Below, in pieces: positions 1-9,498 of a DNA stretch of 64,000 nt. The notes under the pieces were generated by a model. It was not told where the DNA came from and searched no databases. It saw nothing but the letters and a program-made list of their open reading frames with translations. A program made the position numbers and the translations under genes. The DNA is from Thermincola carboxydiphila. GTDB lineage: Bacteria > Bacillota > Thermincolia > Thermincolales > UBA2595. The stretch is taken from positions 1 through 64,000 of the forward strand of contig JAENZJ010000018.1 of NCBI GenBank assembly GCA_016841325.1. The letters are read 5' to 3'. How positions within the stretch are numbered: position 1 is the first letter of the stretch; every line of letters starts with the position of its first letter.

Positions 1-6
1 CTCCAT

Positions 7-83
7 GGCGGCGTAGCTCAGTTGGCTAGAGCATGCGGTTCATACCCGCAGTGTCAGGGGTTCAAATCCCTTCGCCGCCACCA
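7..83 (+). tRNA. tRNA-Met (CAT), elongator-like
   Basis: Acceptor GGCGGCG/CGCCGCC, D-arm TAGCTCAGTTGG, anticodon stem TGCGG/CCGCA with loop TTCATAC, T-loop GGTTCAAATCC, encoded CCA. Confidence 0.93.
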
Positions 84-403
84 AATTTGAAGTCAAATTT
101 TATCTCTTGCTTAAAGGGGTAAAATTTTTTTTATAAATAAATATGGTTTAAAGGTTTTCCATGATAGGGTGAGGAGTTCACTGTTAATTATTTATGATTT
201 GTTGAAGGAATTTTTACGTGTGTGTAGAAATACAGAAGCTAAATAGTCAAAATATTCTACCGCAATCAAAGGCCATGATACATAAAAACTGCCAAAAATG
301 GTAAAGCTTCTATAAGGTCTGTATGCAGGGCCGGCAGATATCAGAGCAAATTGAATCAACTCAAATAAAAAACACTTTAAAGGATTTAAGGAGGAAAGAT
401 AAA

Positions 404-1606
404 ATGGCAAAAGCAAAATTTGAACGTACCAAACCCCACGTTAACGTAGGTACTATTGGTCACGTAGACCATGGCAAGACAACCCTTACGGCGGCAATCA
501 CCGTCTGTATGTCAACAAAAGGCTGGAGCTCTGTAAAGAAATATGATGAGATTGACAATGCCCCGGAAGAGAGGGAAAGGGGTATTACCATCAATACCGC
601 CCATGTTGAGTATGAGACCGAAAACCGCCACTATGCTCACGTTGACTGCCCGGGACACGCCGACTATGTAAAGAACATGATAACCGGAGCAGCCCAGATG
701 GATGGCGCCATCCTGGTAGTATCAGCAGCAGACGGCCCGATGCCCCAGACCAGGGAACATATCCTGCTGGCCCGCCAGGTAGGTGTACCTTACATCATCG
801 TATACCTGAACAAAGCAGACCAGGTAGATGACGAAGAACTGATGGAACTGGTAGAAATGGAAGTCCGGGAACTGCTGACCGAATACGAATTCCCCGGAGA
901 TGACATTCCCATTGTATCCGGATCAGCCTTAAAAGCCCTTGAGTGCGGCTGTGGCAGCCCTGACTGTGAATGGTGCGGTTCCATCTGGAAGTTGATGGCA
1001 GAAGTAGATGCCTATATCCCGACTCCTGAGCGTGATGTTGACAAACCGTTCCTGATGCCTGTAGAGGACGTATTCTCCATTACCGGACGTGGAACAGTTG
1101 CCACCGGTCGTGTAGAGCGGGGCATGGTCAAGGTTGGGGATGAAGTAGAGATTGTCGGGATGACCGAAGAACGCAAGAAGACAGTAGTAACCGGAGTAGA
1201 GATGTTCCGCAAGCTGCTGGATCAGGCTCAGGCCGGAGACAATGTCGGCTGTCTGCTGCGCGGTGTTGACCGTAAGGAAATAGAGCGGGGCCAGGTACTG
1301 GCAAAGCCGGGTTCCATCAACCCCCATACCAAGTTCCAGGCAGAGGTTTATGTCCTGACCAAGGAAGAGGGCGGCCGCCATACCCCGTTTTTCCAGGGAT
1401 ACCGTCCGCAGTTTTACTTCAGGACTACAGACGTTACCGGAGTAGTAACCCTGCCGGAGGGTGTTGAGATGGTAATGCCTGGTGACAATATTAAGATAGA
1501 TATTGAACTTATTACCCCGATTGCTGTCGAGGAAGGCCTCCGTTTCGCTATCCGTGAGGGTGGCCGCACTGTGGGCGCCGGTGTGGTAAGCGCAATTTCA
1601 GAGTAA
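404..1606 (+). CDS. tuf: Elongation factor Tu (copy 1)
   Basis: [22 protein letters not shown] motifs; RBS AAGGAGGAAAG before ATG 404. The 323 start in the ORF track is an upstream extension. Confidence 0.97.
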   Translation: MAKAKFERTKPHVNVGTIGHVDHGKTTLTAAITVCMSTKGWSSVKKYDEIDNAPEERERGITINTAHVEYETENRHYAHVDCPGHADYVKNMITGAAQMDGAILVVSAADGPMPQTREHILLARQVGVPYIIVYLNKADQVDDEELMELVEMEVRELLTEYEFPGDDIPIVSGSALKALECGCGSPDCEWCGSIWKLMAEVDAYIPTPERDVDKPFLMPVEDVFSITGRGTVATGRVERGMVKVGDEVEIVGMTEERKKTVVTGVEMFRKLLDQAQAGDNVGCLLRGVDRKEIERGQVLAKPGSINPHTKFQAEVYVLTKEEGGRHTPFFQGYRPQFYFRTTDVTGVVTLPEGVEMVMPGDNIKIDIELITPIAVEEGLRFAIREGGRTVGAGVVSAISE

Positions 1607-1617
1607 AAACAGTTAAT

Positions 1618-1643
1618 GGAGTGGCAGACATGTCTGCCACTCC
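1618..1643. repeat. 26-bp perfect palindrome 3' of tuf copy 1 (possible terminator or mRNA 3' hairpin)
   Basis: GGAGTGGCAGACATGTCTGCCACTCC is self-complementary; no clear U-tract follows. Confidence 0.7.
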
Positions 1644-1730
1644 TTGGCTTCGGAAATGAATGTTTTCCGGCCAGATTGTTATAAAAATTGCAAAAACAGG
1701 TAAACTATGAATATGTGTTTCATTAAACTA

Positions 1731-1759
1731 TTGACAGCAAAAATTAATTGTGATAAATT
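1731..1759 (+). promoter_or_regulatory. Putative sigma-A promoter upstream of rpmG-secE-nusG
   Basis: TTGACA - 17 nt - TAAATT. Confidence 0.55.
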
Positions 1760-1863
1760 GTTAAAGTAACCGGTTTTGCGGGTTTATTTTTATTGCCCAA
1801 AAAACAAGTTAAATAAAAAACCTGGCAGCGTATCCGGTGTATTGCTGTGGGAGGTGTTTTGAA

Positions 1864-2013
1864 ATGAGAGTCGGAGTTACACTCGCCTGTACTGAATGTA
1901 AAAACAGAAATTATCAAACCAACAAGAATAAAAAGAACAATTCTGAAAGAATTGAAATGAAGAAATACTGTAAATTCTGCCGTAGTCATACACTTCATAA
2001 GGAAACCAAGTAA
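1864..2013 (+). CDS. rpmG: 50S ribosomal protein L33 (zinc-binding type)
   Basis: Manually translated 49 aa: [49 protein letters not shown]; absent from the ORF track because it is short. Confidence 0.93.
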   Translation: MRVGVTLACTECKNRNYQTNKNKKNNSERIEMKKYCKFCRSHTLHKETK

Positions 2014-2079
2014 TGAGGTAAGTTAGATTAACAGTGAAAAATTTCTTCGTTTGCACCACATGGAAAAAATGGTAAGGAT

Positions 2080-2454
2080 GTGTGGGAGAACATGGTCGAA
2101 ACCAACCAGGAATCAGTTGGAAGTCAACTTAAGAAGAAAAAGGTAACATCCAAAAAAAACGCCGGGAAGCCTGGCGAAGGGGACAAACCCCTGGTAAAGA
2201 AACTGCCTGTTAAAAAGGATGGTAAGTCGGCAAAAACAGCAGGGTCTGCAGGGGCTGGCAAGGGACAGACTGTTGCCAATATGAAAAAGTTTCTCAAGGG
2301 CGCCTGGAATGAGCTGAAAAAGGTTCATTGGCCAAACAGGCGTGAGATTCTTGCATTCACCAGTGTTGTTTTGGTTGCTGTGGGTATTGTGGCTGTCCTT
2401 ATATTTGCCATTGACGGGCTACTGAGCAGGCTGCTCGGATTAGTTCTGCGCTAA
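2080..2454 (+). CDS. secE: Preprotein translocase subunit SecE
   Basis: C-terminal ELKKVHWPNRREILAFTSVVLVAV typical of SecE; lies upstream of nusG. Start could be 2092. Confidence 0.9.
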   Translation: MWENMVETNQESVGSQLKKKKVTSKKNAGKPGEGDKPLVKKLPVKKDGKSAKTAGSAGAGKGQTVANMKKFLKGAWNELKKVHWPNRREILAFTSVVLVAVGIVAVLIFAIDGLLSRLLGLVLR

Positions 2455-2556
2455 GTGTTTTTTTGAACAGGATATTCTGTTGTTATCATTTGTTGATGTT
2501 AAGTCGGTAATTAACCAATAATTCCCGAAACGGATCAAGGGGGTGGGGGGCCTTTA

Positions 2557-3117
2557 GTGAAGGTCCCTTGTGTTATGGATAGTAATATAGAAAACAACAA
2601 ACAGTGGTACGTCATACATACCTATTCAGGTTATGAAAACAAGGTCAAAGCTAATCTGGAAAAAAGGGTCGAATCCATGAATATGGGTGACAAGATATTC
2701 CGTATTCTTGTGCCCATGGAAGATGAAGTTGAGATCAAAGATGGGAAAAAGAAGGTTACCAAACGTAAGGTCTTTCCGGGTTATGTCCTTGTTGAAATGA
2801 TTATGACAGATGATTCATGGTATGTTGTACGTAATACATCCGGAGTGACCGGATTTGTTGGTTCTGGGACGAAACCGATCCCGCTTCACGAATCAGAGGT
2901 CAGGTCGATACTAAAACAGATGGGAGTGGAAGAACCCAGAGCCAGAAGCCTGTATCGGGTTGGGCAAAATATTCGGGTGATTTCAGGTCCATTTGAGAAT
3001 TTTGTCGGTGTAATTGAGGAAAACCATCCCGAAAAGGGTAAGTTGAAAGTACTGGTATCTATGTTCGGCCGGGAAACTCCCGTTGAGCTGGAGTATTCTC
3101 AGGTTGAAGATGTCTAA
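2557..3117 (+). CDS. nusG: Transcription termination/antitermination protein NusG
   Basis: [31 protein letters not shown] region; start may be 2575. Confidence 0.95.
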   Translation: MKVPCVMDSNIENNKQWYVIHTYSGYENKVKANLEKRVESMNMGDKIFRILVPMEDEVEIKDGKKKVTKRKVFPGYVLVEMIMTDDSWYVVRNTSGVTGFVGSGTKPIPLHESEVRSILKQMGVEEPRARSLYRVGQNIRVISGPFENFVGVIEENHPEKGKLKVLVSMFGRETPVELEYSQVEDV

Positions 3118-3188
3118 GCGCCTGTAAGTGGGAGGGCATTTTGCCATTTGCCCGTCTTACCACATTGTATATAAGGAGGTGTAGAAAC

Positions 3189-3614
3189 ATGGCAAAAAAA
3201 GTAGTGGGAATGATTAAATTACAGGTTTCCGCAGGTAAAGCTACTCCGGCTCCTCCGGTTGGCCCGGCACTTGGTCAGCATGGTGTTAATATCATGGCCT
3301 TCTGTAAGGAATACAATGAAAGGACTGCCAATCAGGCTGGGCTGATTATTCCTGTTGAAATAACAGTATATGAAGACAGGTCATTTACATTTGTTACAAA
3401 GACGCCGCCTGCTTCGGTACTGTTAAAAAAGGCAGCCGGAATTGAGACCGCGTCCGGGGAACCCAACAAGAAAAAAGTTGCCAAGTTGTCCCGTGACAAG
3501 GTCCGTGAAATTGCTGAATTCAAGATGAAGGACCTGAATGCTGCCAGTGTTGAAGCAGCCATGAGAATGGTTGAAGGAACTGCCCGCAGCATGGGAATCG
3601 AAATCGAAGGGTAA
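3189..3614 (+). CDS. rplK: 50S ribosomal protein L11
   Basis: [48 protein letters not shown]. Confidence 0.96.
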   Translation: MAKKVVGMIKLQVSAGKATPAPPVGPALGQHGVNIMAFCKEYNERTANQAGLIIPVEITVYEDRSFTFVTKTPPASVLLKKAAGIETASGEPNKKKVAKLSRDKVREIAEFKMKDLNAASVEAAMRMVEGTARSMGIEIEG

Positions 3615-3712
3615 CGAAACTCTGACAGTTATGAGCAAACCGGGTTAATCGGGTGTTAGCCATAAAAGTGGGAGGATGATTCCGTTATCACCACAAAGGA
3701 GGTATATATGCA

Positions 3713-4408
3713 ATGCCTAAACACGGCAAAAAGTATCAGGATGCTTTAAAGAATATTGACCGTGATACATTATTGGAGCCTGCAGAGGCAATTTCCCTTG
3801 TCAAGCAAATTGCACCTGCAAAGTTTGATGAAACCGTTGAAGTTGCTGTCAGGCTTGGGGTTGACCCCAGGCATGCTGACCAGCAGGTAAGGGGAGCAGT
3901 TGTCCTGCCCCATGGTACCGGGAAAACCGCAAAGGTTATTGTTTTTGCCAAGGGTGAAAAACAAAAAGAGGCTGAGAATGCCGGCGCAGACGAAGTAGGC
4001 GCTGAAGACCTCGTTGAAAAGATTCAGGGTGGCTGGCTTGATTTTGATGTTGCCATAGCTACTCCTGATATGATGGGAGCAGTAGGTAAGCTGGGCCGGG
4101 TGCTTGGTCCCAGGGGCCTTATGCCAAACCCTAAAACCGGTACCGTGACTTTTGAAGTTGAAAAGGCTGTAAAAGAGGTTAAGGCCGGTAAAATTGAGTA
4201 CAGGACCGATAAGGCCGGTATTATACACGCTCCTATCGGAAAGGTATCCTTTGATACCGAAAAGCTTGCAGACAATTTTGTAACCCTGGTGGAGACCCTG
4301 GTACGTGTCAAACCTGCAGCCGCCAAGGGGACTTATCTTAAGAGCATAACGGTGTCCTCAACCATGGGACCCGGTATCAGGATTAACCCTCTTAAGGCAG
4401 TAAAGTAA
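3713..4408 (+). CDS. rplA: 50S ribosomal protein L1
   Basis: L1 family signature [18 protein letters not shown]. Confidence 0.96.
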   Translation: MPKHGKKYQDALKNIDRDTLLEPAEAISLVKQIAPAKFDETVEVAVRLGVDPRHADQQVRGAVVLPHGTGKTAKVIVFAKGEKQKEAENAGADEVGAEDLVEKIQGGWLDFDVAIATPDMMGAVGKLGRVLGPRGLMPNPKTGTVTFEVEKAVKEVKAGKIEYRTDKAGIIHAPIGKVSFDTEKLADNFVTLVETLVRVKPAAAKGTYLKSITVSSTMGPGIRINPLKAVK

Positions 4409-4449
4409 GTATTGACCATTGGATGTTTTCGGTATATAATATGTGCTGT

Positions 4450-4615
4450 GGCAATTCAGTATATAAAATATGCTGATAATAAAATATATAACCTGAATTG
4501 GGCTGTAGACAGTTGGCGCCATCATGGCTTAATTATGCCAACCGAGGCTGGGGTTCTGAATTAAACTTTTGTTTGTGTTTCAGGCCGCGGTATGTCAGCC
4601 GCGGCTTTTGATTTT
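4450..4615 (+). ncRNA. L10 (rplJL) leader with terminal attenuator hairpin
   Basis: Outer pairing CAATTCAG/CTGAATTG, GTAGACAGTTGGC...TTAATTATGCCAACCGAGG core typical of L10 leaders, then GCCGCGG-TATGTCAG-CCGCGGC followed by a T-rich run. Confidence 0.75.
4584..4615 (+). terminator. Attenuator terminator in the L10 leader
   Basis: 7-bp GC stem GCCGCGG/CCGCGGC then TTTTGATTTT. Confidence 0.75.
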
Positions 4616-4675
4616 ACAAATAAAATTCTCCCGGGAAACCGGCTCAACAGAGTTATTGTCAAGGAGGTGGAATGG

Positions 4676-5206
4676 TTGTTAAATCTTGAATCAAAAAAGC
4701 AGGTAGTTGAGGAGATCAAGGACAGGCTCCAGAGGACCCAGGGAGCTGTTGTTACAGACTACAGGGGACTCAATGTTGCTGAGGTCACTGAATTAAGGAC
4801 AAAACTGAGAGAAGCTGGCATTGAGTACAAAGTACTTAAAAACACTCTTATCCAGATTGCTGCCAATGATATTGGCCTGGAAGGCCTGGACCCCATTTTG
4901 GAAGGTCCGACGGCGATAGCTTTTGGTTATGAGGACCCGGTGACTCCGGCCAAGATTATTTCAGAATTCAGCAAACATCATAAGGCCTTGGAAATTAAAG
5001 CCGGCATCCTTGAGAACAAGGTTGTTGATGCCAACAGTGTCAAGGCTTTGGCCGACCTTCCGTCCAAAGAAGTACTTCTGGCAAAGCTACTGGGGTCTAT
5101 GCAGTCACCAATGTATGGATTCGCGGGCGCTTTACAGGGACTGCTGCGTAATTTGGTCTACGTGCTGGATGCAGTCAGGGAGCAGAAGGCATCTGCTGAA
5201 GCATAA
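4676..5206 (+). CDS. rplJ: 50S ribosomal protein L10
   Basis: KKQVVEEIKDRLQRTQGAVVTDYRGLNVAEVTELR. TTG start proposed at 4676 after AAGGAGGTGG; the 4592 ATG lies inside the attenuator hairpin. Confidence 0.93.
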   Translation: MLNLESKKQVVEEIKDRLQRTQGAVVTDYRGLNVAEVTELRTKLREAGIEYKVLKNTLIQIAANDIGLEGLDPILEGPTAIAFGYEDPVTPAKIISEFSKHHKALEIKAGILENKVVDANSVKALADLPSKEVLLAKLLGSMQSPMYGFAGALQGLLRNLVYVLDAVREQKASAEA

Positions 5207-5316
5207 TACTGGCTGGGAAACCCGCTGCTCCAATTTTTAAGCGCCGGGATACCGGCTGCTGACGCAAAGATTTATGCAAACACTAAAAAACAACTGATTT
5301 TAAGGAGGAATTATAA

Positions 5317-5700
5317 ATGTCTAAAGTAAATGAGATTTTGGAAGCTGTTAAAGGTTTAACCGTATTGGAACTTGCTGAATTAGTTAAGGCTTTTGAAGAT
5401 GAGTTCGGAGTTACCGCTGCCGCTCCGGTAGCTGCAGTTGCCGCTCCGGCTGCCGGCGCTGCTGCCGGTGGCGCTGCTGCCGAAGAGCAGAGTGAGTTCG
5501 ATGTAATCCTGACCGGTGCAGGGGACAAGAAGATAAATGTTATCAAAGTTGTCCGCGAAATCACCGGCCTTGGCCTGAAAGAAGCAAAAGCTCTGGTTGA
5601 CGAGGCTCCGAAGCCTGTTAAAGAGAAAGTGGGCAAAGAAGAAGCTGAGGCCCTCAAGGCAAAACTTGAGGAAGCCGGCGCCAGTATTGAACTTAAGTAA
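5317..5700 (+). CDS. rplL: 50S ribosomal protein L7/L12
   Basis: Ala-rich hinge and [32 protein letters not shown]. Confidence 0.97.
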   Translation: MSKVNEILEAVKGLTVLELAELVKAFEDEFGVTAAAPVAAVAAPAAGAAAGGAAAEEQSEFDVILTGAGDKKINVIKVVREITGLGLKEAKALVDEAPKPVKEKVGKEEAEALKAKLEEAGASIELK

Positions 5701-5768
5701 CCTGTTAAGATAACTGATGGTAATAATGCCCGGCTATCCAGGGTAAGGTGTACATGATGTCACTATAA

Positions 5769-5788
5769 CCCGGGTGAACCGGGCTTTT
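5769..5788 (+). terminator. Possible terminator after rplL
   Basis: CCCGG-GTGAA-CCGGG then CTTTTAC. Confidence 0.45.
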
Positions 5789-5826
5789 ACATCTGTAAAG
5801 GAATGGCTGTGCATGAATGGTTGTTA

Positions 5827-5855
5827 TTGACAGTAAGGCGCAATTGTGCTATCAT
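5827..5855 (+). promoter_or_regulatory. Putative sigma-A promoter for rpoBC
   Basis: TTGACA - 17 nt - TATCAT. Confidence 0.6.
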
Positions 5856-6083
5856 TAAATAATGCAATTGTATTACAATGCCAGAAATATCAGTCTTTCT
5901 AAGGGTTTTATGTATACTAATATCATTTGCAGGGAATAGTAAATAGATGCCGGATATAGTTTTAGAATGGAAAGAATGTAAATAAACAAAGGTATAAAGC
6001 GAGGTTTAGTATTAAGCCTTGCTTTTAAATGTTTACCAAAGATTCAAGCATCAGCTAAGTCTTTTTAAGGGGTGAAGGTCTTA

Positions 6084-9000
6084 ATGGTTTATCCGATCAA
6101 GGTGGGGAAGCGGGAGAGATGGAGCTTTGCTAAGATTGAGGAAGTATTGGAAATGCCCAACCTTATTGAGATCCAGCAGAATTCATATGACTGGTTTCTT
6201 AATGAAGGATTACGCGAAATGTTCTATGATATTTCCCCCATTCAGGATTTCACAGGAAATTTGATCCTTGAATTTGTAGACTATACCCTCGGTGAACCCA
6301 AGTACAGTGTTGAGGACTGTAAAGAACGGGATGTTACATATGCTGCACCACTAAGGGTAAAAGTGCGCCTGATTAACAAAGAAACCGGGGAAGTCAAGGA
6401 ACAGGAAGTGTTTATGGGGGACTTCCCGCTGATGACAGAAAAAGGCACGTTTATTATTAATGGTGCCGAAAGGGTTATTGTCAGCCAGCTGGTTCGTTCT
6501 CCCGGTGTTTATTATGCAGAGCAGATAGACACTTCCGGGAAAAAGCTCTATAATGCCACCATAATTCCCAACAGGGGAGCATGGCTGGAATTTGAGACAG
6601 ATGTTAATGATAATATTTTTGTCCGCATTGACAGGACCCGGAAACTTCCGGCAACGGTTCTGATCAGGGCATTGGGCCATGGCACCAATGCCAAGGTACT
6701 GGATCTTTTTGAGGATGACGAAAGAATCAGGGCTACTCTGGAGAGGGATAATACCGATTCTGAGGAAGAGGCCCTGGTTGAAATATACAAAAGACTGAGA
6801 CCCGGTGAGCCGCCTACTGTTGAAAGTGCGCGGTCATTACTGGAAACCCTGTTTTTTGACCCCAAGAGATATGACTTAGCCAGTGTGGGACGATATAAAC
6901 TGAATAAGAAACTAAAGGTACAGATTGCTCCCGAAATACGAAACCTGACTAAAGAGGATATTATCGCTACAGTCAGGTACCTGTTAAAACTTATTGACGG
7001 GGAAGGACGGCCTGATGATATCGACCACCTGGGAAACCGGAGGCTCAGGTCTGTGGGTGAACTGCTGCAGAACCAGTTCCGTATCGGGTTGTCCAGAATG
7101 GAAAGAGTTGTCCGGGAACGGATGACCATTCAGGATGTCGATGTGATCACACCTCAGGTGCTAATAAATATCAGGCCTGTTGTTGCAGCTATCAAAGAAT
7201 TCTTTGGCAGCAGTCAGTTGTCACAGTTTATGGACCAGACTAACCCGCTAGCTGAGCTGACACACAAGCGCCGCCTGAGCGCGCTGGGCCCCGGAGGTCT
7301 GAGCCGGGAGAGGGCAGGTTTTGAAGTTCGGGACGTGCACCACTCCCACTACGGACGGATGTGTCCAATAGAAACTCCTGAAGGTCCCAATATCGGTCTG
7401 ATAGGATCCCTGAGTACCTATGCCCGGATTAATGAATATGGCTTTATTGAAACTCCTTACCGGAAAGTTGATAAAGAAACAGGCCGGGTGACCGATCAAA
7501 TAGAGTACCTCACTGCAGATGAGGAGGACAACTACGTTATTGCTCAGGCTAATGCCCCGCTTGATGATGAGAAGAGATTTGTCAATGATAAGATAAACGT
7601 AAGGCACGGGCATGATATCATGGTAGTCACCAAGGATAAGGTTGACTACATGGACGTGTCACCCAAGCAGGTCGTCAGTATCGCTACGGCCCTGATTCCG
7701 TTCCTGGAGAATGATGATGCTAACCGGGCCCTGATGGGTTCCAACATGCAGAGGCAGGCGGTTCCCCTGCTGCGTACCGAAGCCCCTTTAGTGGGTACCG
7801 GTATGGAGCACAAGGCGGCAAAGGATTCAGGTGTTGTGGTGGTCGCCAAAAACCCGGGAATTGTACATAAGGTAACTGCGGATGAGATAGTAATTAAGAC
7901 TGATGACGGCCAGACCGACAAACATAAATTAATGAAATTCACCAGGTCAAACCAGGGAACATGTATGAATCAGAAGCCGATCGTGGAGGCACAGGCAAGG
8001 GTAGAGGCAGGGGACATAATTGCAGACGGGCCTTCCACAGAGATGGGCGAACTGGCCCTGGGACGAAATGTGCTGGTGGCATTCATGCCCTGGGAGGGTT
8101 ACAACTACGAGGACGCCATCCTTGTTAGTAAAAAACTTGTTAAAGAAGATTATTTTACATCAATCCACATTGAAGAATATGAATGTGATGCCAGGGATAC
8201 CAAACTTGGCCCTGAGGAGATTACCAGAGATATTCCGAATGTTGGTGAAGATGTGTTAAAAGACCTTGACGACCGGGGAATTATCCGGATTGGGGCTGAA
8301 GTAAGGCCGGGTGACATCCTTGTGGGTAAGGTTACTCCTAAAGGGGAAACCGAACTGACAGCAGAAGAAAGGCTCCTGAGGGCAATCTTTGGTGAAAAGG
8401 CCAGGGAGGTCCGGGATACTTCCCTGAGGGTGCCCCACGGGGAAGCGGGTAAGATAGTAGATGTCAAGGTATTTTCCAGAGAAAACGGCGATGAGCTTGC
8501 TCCCGGTGTAAATCAGCTGGTAAGGGTTTATATCGCACAGAAGAGGAAGATCTCTGAAGGGGATAAGATGGCGGGACGCCATGGCAACAAGGGTGTTATT
8601 GCCAGAATCATGCCGGAAGAGGATATGCCCTTTATGCCTGATGGAACTCCTATAGAGATTGTTCTCAACCCCTTGGGGGTGCCTTCAAGGATGAACCTGG
8701 GACAGGTATTGGAAACCCATTTGGGATGGGCCGCCAAGAGCATGGGAGTTTATATGGCTACTCCGGTATTTGACGGGGCTTCCGAAGATGATGTTCTGGA
8801 AACACTCCAAAAAGCGGGACTGCCTCCTGCCGGGAAATCAATTTTATTTGACGGCCGCACCGGCCAGCCCTTTGACAACCCGATAACAGTCGGTTACGTA
8901 TATATGCTGAAACTGGCTCACCTGGTTGATGACAAGATACATGCAAGGTCAACAGGGCCATATTCACTGGTTACACAGCAGCCGCTTGGCGGTAAAGCAC

Positions 9001-9431
9001 AGTTTGGCGGTCAGCGGTTCGGGGAAATGGAAGTGTGGGCGCTGGAAGCATATGGTGCAGCCTACACGCTACAGGAGATCCTCACTGTGAAATCAGATGA
9101 TGTGGTGGGACGTGTCAAAACTTATGAAGCAATTGTAAAGGGTGAGAATGTCCCCGAACCGGGAGTTCCCGAATCGTTCAAGGTTCTTATCAAGGAACTG
9201 CAGAGCCTGGGGCTTGATGTTAAGGTCCTCTCCGAGCAGGATGAGGAAATCGAAATAAAAGAAGCAGAAGATGATGTAAGTGAAGCCGCCAAGGAGCTTG
9301 GGATTGACATCCAGGGCGAGCAGGAAGATGATGACAGTTATGATTCCCCGGGTGACGAAACAGATGAAGAGTCCGAGGACTTTGATGAGGATTTTCTCGA
9401 GGATAATTTCGATTTTGCAGATGAGGACTAA
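6084..9431 (+). CDS. rpoB: DNA-directed RNA polymerase subunit beta
   Basis: Full-length beta with [48 protein letters not shown] track start 6072, ATG at 6084. Confidence 0.98.
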   Translation: MVYPIKVGKRERWSFAKIEEVLEMPNLIEIQQNSYDWFLNEGLREMFYDISPIQDFTGNLILEFVDYTLGEPKYSVEDCKERDVTYAAPLRVKVRLINKETGEVKEQEVFMGDFPLMTEKGTFIINGAERVIVSQLVRSPGVYYAEQIDTSGKKLYNATIIPNRGAWLEFETDVNDNIFVRIDRTRKLPATVLIRALGHGTNAKVLDLFEDDERIRATLERDNTDSEEEALVEIYKRLRPGEPPTVESARSLLETLFFDPKRYDLASVGRYKLNKKLKVQIAPEIRNLTKEDIIATVRYLLKLIDGEGRPDDIDHLGNRRLRSVGELLQNQFRIGLSRMERVVRERMTIQDVDVITPQVLINIRPVVAAIKEFFGSSQLSQFMDQTNPLAELTHKRRLSALGPGGLSRERAGFEVRDVHHSHYGRMCPIETPEGPNIGLIGSLSTYARINEYGFIETPYRKVDKETGRVTDQIEYLTADEEDNYVIAQANAPLDDEKRFVNDKINVRHGHDIMVVTKDKVDYMDVSPKQVVSIATALIPFLENDDANRALMGSNMQRQAVPLLRTEAPLVGTGMEHKAAKDSGVVVVAKNPGIVHKVTADEIVIKTDDGQTDKHKLMKFTRSNQGTCMNQKPIVEAQARVEAGDIIADGPSTEMGELALGRNVLVAFMPWEGYNYEDAILVSKKLVKEDYFTSIHIEEYECDARDTKLGPEEITRDIPNVGEDVLKDLDDRGIIRIGAEVRPGDILVGKVTPKGETELTAEERLLRAIFGEKAREVRDTSLRVPHGEAGKIVDVKVFSRENGDELAPGVNQLVRVYIAQKRKISEGDKMAGRHGNKGVIARIMPEEDMPFMPDGTPIEIVLNPLGVPSRMNLGQVLETHLGWAAKSMGVYMATPVFDGASEDDVLETLQKAGLPPAGKSILFDGRTGQPFDNPITVGYVYMLKLAHLVDDKIHARSTGPYSLVTQQPLGGKAQFGGQRFGEMEVWALEAYGAAYTLQEILTVKSDDVVGRVKTYEAIVKGENVPEPGVPESFKVLIKELQSLGLDVKVLSEQDEEIEIKEAEDDVSEAAKELGIDIQGEQEDDDSYDSPGDETDEESEDFDEDFLEDNFDFADED

Positions 9432-9498
9432 GGACGGGGTACGAAGTTTTACGGCCGCACAGGCTTTTAAATAAAAACGGTGAAGGGAGAGTGGCCCT

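Noticed and set aside
323-403. N-terminal extension of tuf copy 1 in the ORF track
   Set aside because: The strong RBS and canonical [12 protein letters not shown] start are at 404; the extension is absent from copy 2.
929-1381. 150-aa antisense ORF in tuf, duplicated at 17038-17490
   Set aside because: Duplicated only because tuf is duplicated; antisense to conserved codons, no independent support.
7200-7320. Possible rifampicin-resistance substitutions in RpoB (and streptomycin-type changes in S12)
   Set aside because: [34 protein letters not shown] and [12 protein letters not shown] look wild type.
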